NCBI RefSeq assembly: GCF_016862195.1
Contig: NZ_BOMM01000082.1
Span: 1 to 47,556 of the forward strand
Direction: 5' to 3'
DNA length: 47,556 nt
From: Paractinoplanes ferrugineus
GTDB lineage: Bacteria; Actinomycetota; Actinomycetes; Mycobacteriales; Micromonosporaceae
Position 1 is the stretch's first letter. Each line of letters begins with the position of its first letter. The position numbers were made by a program, and so were the translations under genes. The notes below the pieces were generated by a model, which saw nothing but the letters and a program-made list of their open reading frames with translations, ran no database searches and was not told where the DNA came from. Positions 43,972 to 47,556 of this stretch are shown one piece after another.

Positions 43972-45795
43972 ATGACCACCGCATCGTCACCCCCCACCCC
44001 GCCTACCGGACGCGGCGACAACAGCGACCGCAAGTGGACCGCCCGGCCGCCGCTGTCGCGGACCGCGGTCGCCCGCCTGGTGCAGCTCGCCGGGATCTTC
44101 GACCTTCTGGGGGTTCTGCTGCCGGTCGGGCATCGCCGGTTCACCGTGCTCCTCGAGTTCCTCCCGGCCGCCGGCATCCTCTCCGCCCGCGCCGCCACCG
44201 CGGCCGCCGGTGCGCTGCTCGTCTACCTCGGTGCCGGTCTGCGCCGTGGCAAGCACCGGGCCTGGCAGATGGCCGTCGTCCTGGCCGCCGCCGGCATCGT
44301 GCTGCACCTGCTCAAGGGGTTCGACGTCGCGGCGGCGCTGGTGTCGGCGGCCCTGCTGACCCTGCTGATCGTCCGGCGCGACGGCTTCCACGCGATCCCC
44401 GACCCGCGCAGCCGCTGGCGGGCGCTCACCGCCCTCGCCGGTTTCGCCGGCACCGGCTTCGGGCTCGGCTTCCTCGAGATCGCGATCCGCGCCGACCGGT
44501 TGCGCGGCACCCCGGGGGTGCGGCTCTGGGCCGAGCACGCCGCCCTCGGCCTGGTCGGGGTCACCGGGCCGATCCAGTTCGTGCACCCCCGGGCGGCCAC
44601 CGCGGTGAGCTTCACCACCGGCACGTTCGGGTTGCTCGCCGTGGTCGCCGCGGCCGTGCTGCTGCTGCGCCCGGGGGCCCGGCGGGTCACCCGTACCGAG
44701 GCCGACGACCAGCAGCTACGTGCATTGCTCGCCCGGTACGGCGGCAACGACTCGCTCGGCTACTTCGCGTTGCGCACCGACAAGGCACTGATCTGGGCGC
44801 CGTCCCGCAAAGCCGCCGTCGCGTACCGCGTGGTGCACGGGGTGAGCCTGGCCGCGGGCGATCCGATCGGCGTCGAGTCGGCGTGGCCGCAGGCCATCGC
44901 GGGCTGGCTGGCGGACAGCGCGGCGCACGGGTGGACACCGGCGGTCCTCGGGTGCGGCGCGACCGGTGGGGCCGCGTACAAACGCAGTGGTCTCGACATC
45001 CTCGAACTCGGTGACGAGGCGATCGTCGACACCGGCACCTTCACCCTGCAAGGGCGCCCCATGCGAGCGGTACGGCAGGCGGTGAACCGCATGCAGCGGG
45101 CCGGCTACACGTGCGCCGTGGCGCGGCAGCAGGACCTCGAACCCGATGAGCTGGCCGCGGTGGCCAACGCCGCGGAACGGTTCCGCGACGGCGGTGTCGA
45201 GCGGGGCTTCTCGATGGCCCTGTCCCGGCTCGGCCACCCCGGCGACGGCGACTGCCTGCTGGTCATGGCCCGCGACGGGGAGGGACAGCTGCGTGGCGTC
45301 CTGCAGTTCGTGCCGTGGGGCACCGACGGCCTCTCGCTCGACCTGATGCGGGGCGACCGCACCGCCGAGAACGGCCTGACCGAACTGATGGTGGTGACCG
45401 CCATCCAGTCCGGCGCCGACCTCGGGATACGCCGGGTGTCGCTGAACTTCGCCGTCCTGCGCTCGGTGTTCGCGCGCGCCGAGCAGCTCGGCGCCGGCCC
45501 CGTCCTGCGCCTCTGGCACCGGCTGCTGCGGCTGGGCTCCCGGCTCTGGCAGATCGAGTCGCTGTACCGCGCCAACGCCAAGTACCTGCCGATGTGGCAG
45601 CCGCGTTACCTGTGCTTCCCGACCGCCCGGGACCTGCCGAGGATCGCGCTGGCCGCGCTTACCGCGGAGGCGTTCCTGCCGGCCGGCCACGGCGCGCAGC
45701 CGGCCACCACGAGCGTCGCCCGGACCGGTTCGCCGGACGGGCCGGCGGCGGTCTCACCGGTCCACGCCCGGCCGGCTCTGGGTGGGCACCGATGA
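43972..45795 (+). CDS. MprF-type aminoacyl-phosphatidylglycerol synthase (DUF2156)
   Basis: This 607-residue membrane protein has about six or seven N-terminal helices (about 45-255) and a cytoplasmic DUF2156 domain (about 265-580), the tandem GNAT-like catalytic part of MprF. The domain includes LRTDKALIWAPSRKAAVAYRV, a GDPIG motif and the ending YRANAKYLPMWQPRYLCF. MprF proteins transfer Lys or Ala from aminoacyl-tRNA to phosphatidylglycerol, reducing the negative surface charge and giving resistance to cationic peptides. It has fewer helices than the classical 14-helix flippase form, so flipping may need another protein. It overlaps the LCP gene as ATGA and is preceded by a putative response-regulator site. 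Confidence 0.9.
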   Translation: MTTASSPPTPPTGRGDNSDRKWTARPPLSRTAVARLVQLAGIFDLLGVLLPVGHRRFTVLLEFLPAAGILSARAATAAAGALLVYLGAGLRRGKHRAWQMAVVLAAAGIVLHLLKGFDVAAALVSAALLTLLIVRRDGFHAIPDPRSRWRALTALAGFAGTGFGLGFLEIAIRADRLRGTPGVRLWAEHAALGLVGVTGPIQFVHPRAATAVSFTTGTFGLLAVVAAAVLLLRPGARRVTRTEADDQQLRALLARYGGNDSLGYFALRTDKALIWAPSRKAAVAYRVVHGVSLAAGDPIGVESAWPQAIAGWLADSAAHGWTPAVLGCGATGGAAYKRSGLDILELGDEAIVDTGTFTLQGRPMRAVRQAVNRMQRAGYTCAVARQQDLEPDELAAVANAAERFRDGGVERGFSMALSRLGHPGDGDCLLVMARDGEGQLRGVLQFVPWGTDGLSLDLMRGDRTAENGLTELMVVTAIQSGADLGIRRVSLNFAVLRSVFARAEQLGAGPVLRLWHRLLRLGSRLWQIESLYRANAKYLPMWQPRYLCFPTARDLPRIALAALTAEAFLPAGHGAQPATTSVARTGSPDGPAAVSPVHARPALGGHR

Positions 45796-46940
45796 CCGCC
45801 ACCGCGCCGCTTCCGCGGCACCGCCGGCGGCGGACCGTGCTCCTGCGCTGGGCCGTGGTGCTCACGGCGGTGCTCGCCGCGCTGGTCGGGGCGGGCTGGA
45901 TCTTCGCCGTCCACGTGCTGGGCAGTGTCAAGCAGACCGACCTGCTGGGCGCCGACGCCGCGACCCGGCACGCCGACATCACCGGCCCGGTGAACGTGCT
46001 GCTGGTCGGCACCGATCAGCGGGCCGACCAGCCGGTGGACGCGGCCCGCTCGGACTCGATAATCGCCCTGCACGTGACCGCCGACCACCGGACCGCCTAT
46101 CTGATCTCCATCCCGCGCGACACCCTGGTCCACCTCCCGGCCGACCCGGCGACCGGCTTCGCCGGCGGAACCAACAAGATCAACGCCGCTTTCCAGTACG
46201 GCAGCCAGCGCGGCGGCGGCATCTCGGGCGGGGTCAAGCTGCTCGCCGAGACCATCCGGACCGCGTACGGCATCCGGTTCGACGCCGCCTCGGTGGTCGA
46301 CTTCGCCGGTTTCCAGCAGGTGGTCGACGCGCTCGGCGGGGTGAACATGTGCATCGACGAGCGGACCACCTCGATCCACGCCGGCCTGACCGCCGCCGGC
46401 AAGCCCGCCCAGCCGTTCACCGAGGACTCGGCCGGCCGCCTGCACCCGGTACGCGGCGTCACCCCGGTGGTCTACGAACCCGGGTGCCGGCACCTGAGCG
46501 GGGCGCAGGCGCTCGACTACGTCCGCCAGCGCAACCTGCTCGCCCGGGGCGACGGCGATTACGGCCGCCAGCGGCACCAGCAGCAGTTCCTCGAGGCGGT
46601 GCTGGCGCAGACCGGCTCGGCGGGCACGCTCGCCGATCCGGTGAAGTTGGACCGGGTGCTGACCACCGTCGGCCACTCGATGACGGTGGACACCGGCGGC
46701 GTCAGTCTCCCCGACTGGATCTTCGACATGCGCGGCCTGAACGGCGGGAGCGTGCAGACCATCCGGACCAACGACGGCAAGTTCGACTCGGTGAACGTTC
46801 CCGGCCTCGGTTCCTGCCAGCTGCTCACCGCCGCCAGCCGGCAGCTCCTGCACGACGTCACCACCGACTCGGTCGGCACCTTCCTGGCCGCCCACCCCGA
46901 CTGGCGCGGCGGCGGCGCGACCGGCGGCAGCTCGCTCTGA
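45792..46940 (+). CDS. LCP-family (LytR-CpsA-Psr) cell-wall ligase
   Basis: This 382-residue protein has a basic N-terminus, one membrane helix (about 19-41) and an extracellular LCP domain. The domain shows VLLVGTDQR, RSDSIIALHV, YLISIPRDTLV, the KINAAFQYG stretch and the YVRQRN motif followed by GDYGRQRHQQ, whose Arg and Asp residues bind the polyprenyl pyrophosphate. LCP enzymes attach teichoic acid or other glycopolymers to peptidoglycan. The ATG overlaps the MprF stop by 4 bases, so membrane charge and wall polymer genes are co-expressed, consistent with an envelope-stress response. Confidence 0.93.
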   Translation: MTATAPLPRHRRRRTVLLRWAVVLTAVLAALVGAGWIFAVHVLGSVKQTDLLGADAATRHADITGPVNVLLVGTDQRADQPVDAARSDSIIALHVTADHRTAYLISIPRDTLVHLPADPATGFAGGTNKINAAFQYGSQRGGGISGGVKLLAETIRTAYGIRFDAASVVDFAGFQQVVDALGGVNMCIDERTTSIHAGLTAAGKPAQPFTEDSAGRLHPVRGVTPVVYEPGCRHLSGAQALDYVRQRNLLARGDGDYGRQRHQQQFLEAVLAQTGSAGTLADPVKLDRVLTTVGHSMTVDTGGVSLPDWIFDMRGLNGGSVQTIRTNDGKFDSVNVPGLGSCQLLTAASRQLLHDVTTDSVGTFLAAHPDWRGGGATGGSSL

Positions 46941-46947
46941 ACCGGCG

Positions 46948-46979
46948 ACGGGTGGCCCGGCACGTGCCGGGCCACCCGT
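46948..46979. terminator. Bidirectional terminator, perfect 32-bp palindrome
   Basis: A perfect palindrome of two 16-base arms (left arm ACGGGTGGCCCGGCAC) lies between the convergent stops at 46940 and 46992. A cruciform or RNA hairpin would end transcription from both sides. Confidence 0.8.
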
Positions 46980-46991
46980 GACCGGAGGTGC

Positions 46992-47556
46992 TCAGCTTCG
47001 CGACCACCGCTGGTTCGCGGCGGTGGAGCAGGTCCACAGCAGAACGACGGTGCCGTTGGCCGTCAGATTGTGGTCGACGTCCAGGCAGAGCCCGGACTGG
47101 TTGCCCCGGATCGTGCCGTCGGAGTTGAGCGTCCACTGCTGGTTGGCGCCACCGTTGCAGTCCCAGATCTGCACCTTGGCTCCGGCGGCCGCGTTGGCCG
47201 GGGCGTCGAGGCACTTGCCCAGCGACTGCAGGGTCGAGCCGGACTGCGCCCACTGCTGGTTACCGGCGGTGCCGCAGTCCCAGATGACCGGCTGGGTGCC
47301 GTTGGCGGTGTTGCTGTTCGGCACGTCCAAGCAGCGCCCGGAGGCGGCGCTGACCAGCCGGTTGGAGGTCGGGGTCGGCGGGTTGCCGGTGCCGCCGCCG
47401 CTGACCCGGTAGACGACCGTGCCGTGCGCCGGCACGCTCGCGCTGATCGTCCCGCTCGACGTGGTGCTCGCCCCGCTCCAGGCGTCGACCAGGGTGAACG
47501 ACGATCCGCTCTTGCCGATCGCGGCCGCCGTGGTGCTGATGGTGGTCGTGCTGCCA
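46992..47556 (-). CDS. C-terminal part of a secreted glycosidase with ricin-type CBM13 (cut by window edge)
   Basis: The gene enters from the right edge; only the last 187 residues are seen. The first part (STTAAAIG, then SFTLVDAWSG and SASVPAHGTVVYRVS) matches the C-terminal beta-sandwich of secreted GH27 alpha-galactosidases and related enzymes. After a Gly/Pro/Thr linker comes a beta-trefoil CBM13 with three repeats of CLDV or CLDA and QxW (NQQWAQ, NQQWTL, NQRWSR). The assignment to GH27 is probable but the catalytic domain is outside the window. Confidence 0.8.
   Translation of the reverse strand, partial: GSTTTISTTAAAIGKSGSSFTLVDAWSGASTTSSGTISASVPAHGTVVYRVSGGGTGNPPTPTSNRLVSAASGRCLDVPNSNTANGTQPVIWDCGTAGNQQWAQSGSTLQSLGKCLDAPANAAAGAKVQIWDCNGGANQQWTLNSDGTIRGNQSGLCLDVDHNLTANGTVVLLWTCSTAANQRWSRS

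Overview
This is high-GC actinomycete DNA. Codons are strongly biased to G or C in third position, GTG starts are frequent, and long spurious ORFs lie antisense to the real genes. The secreted GH9 and GH30 enzymes with family 2 cellulose-binding modules, the CebR-type operator and the integrase-arm LacI regulator suggest a Micromonosporaceae (Actinoplanes-like) soil bacterium. That placement is inferred from gene content, not from a marker gene. No rRNA, tRNA, CRISPR array, insertion sequence or prophage was seen.

Layout: (1) 1-3350: a secreted GH9 cellulase behind a sigma-70-like promoter that carries a perfect 14-bp CebR/CelR operator, ending in a strong hairpin. (2) 3358-6409 (minus): an orphan NIT-domain histidine kinase lacking the usual phospho-acceptor His, and a lipoprotein esterase of the PHB-depolymerase/LpqC type. 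(3) 6502-21733 (minus): a compact operon for an unusual iterative PUFA/hglE-like synthase. The first PKS is NPD-NPD-KS-AT-ACP-KR and the second is KS-AT-DH-PPTase. They are followed by a free ACP, an alpha/beta hydrolase, a sulfotransferase and a secreted protein of unknown function. (4) 21734-22609: a long divergent non-coding region. (5) 22610-32203: a glucuronoxylan/aldouronate locus. It holds an LplB/YtcP/LplA-type ABC importer without ATPase, a DUF624 (YesL) protein, GH67 alpha-glucuronidase, GH30_8 glucuronoxylanase with CBM2, and a LacI-type regulator fused to an integrase-type arm domain. (6) 32293-32973: a YceI protein. (7) 33002-46940: an envelope-stress island. It holds two giant FtsX-like permeases, an OmpR-type response regulator, a DUF1003-like membrane protein, a divergent histidine kinase, two membrane esterase paralogues (one degenerate), an MprF-type lysyltransferase and an LCP ligase. 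(8) 46992-47556: the 3' end of a secreted glycosidase with a ricin-type CBM13.

How the genes work together: regions 1 and 5 make a plant cell wall programme. GH30 cuts glucuronoxylan outside the cell, the ABC importer takes up aldouronates, and GH67 removes the glucuronate inside; GH9 attacks cellulose under cellobiose control. Region 7 looks like one regulon. A direct-repeat element, ATGAGAG-N5-TGAG, lies in the kinase/DUF1003 intergenic region and appears twice in the esterase/MprF intergenic region.

The most novel system is region 3. It encodes a nearly complete set of reductive and activating functions for an iterative synthase (KR, DH, ER-like domain, PPTase, ACPs) next to a discrete hydrolase and sulfotransferase. 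This suggests a sulfated lipid or polyketide, or a sulfation-assisted chain release like that of CurM and olefin synthases. The product is unknown.
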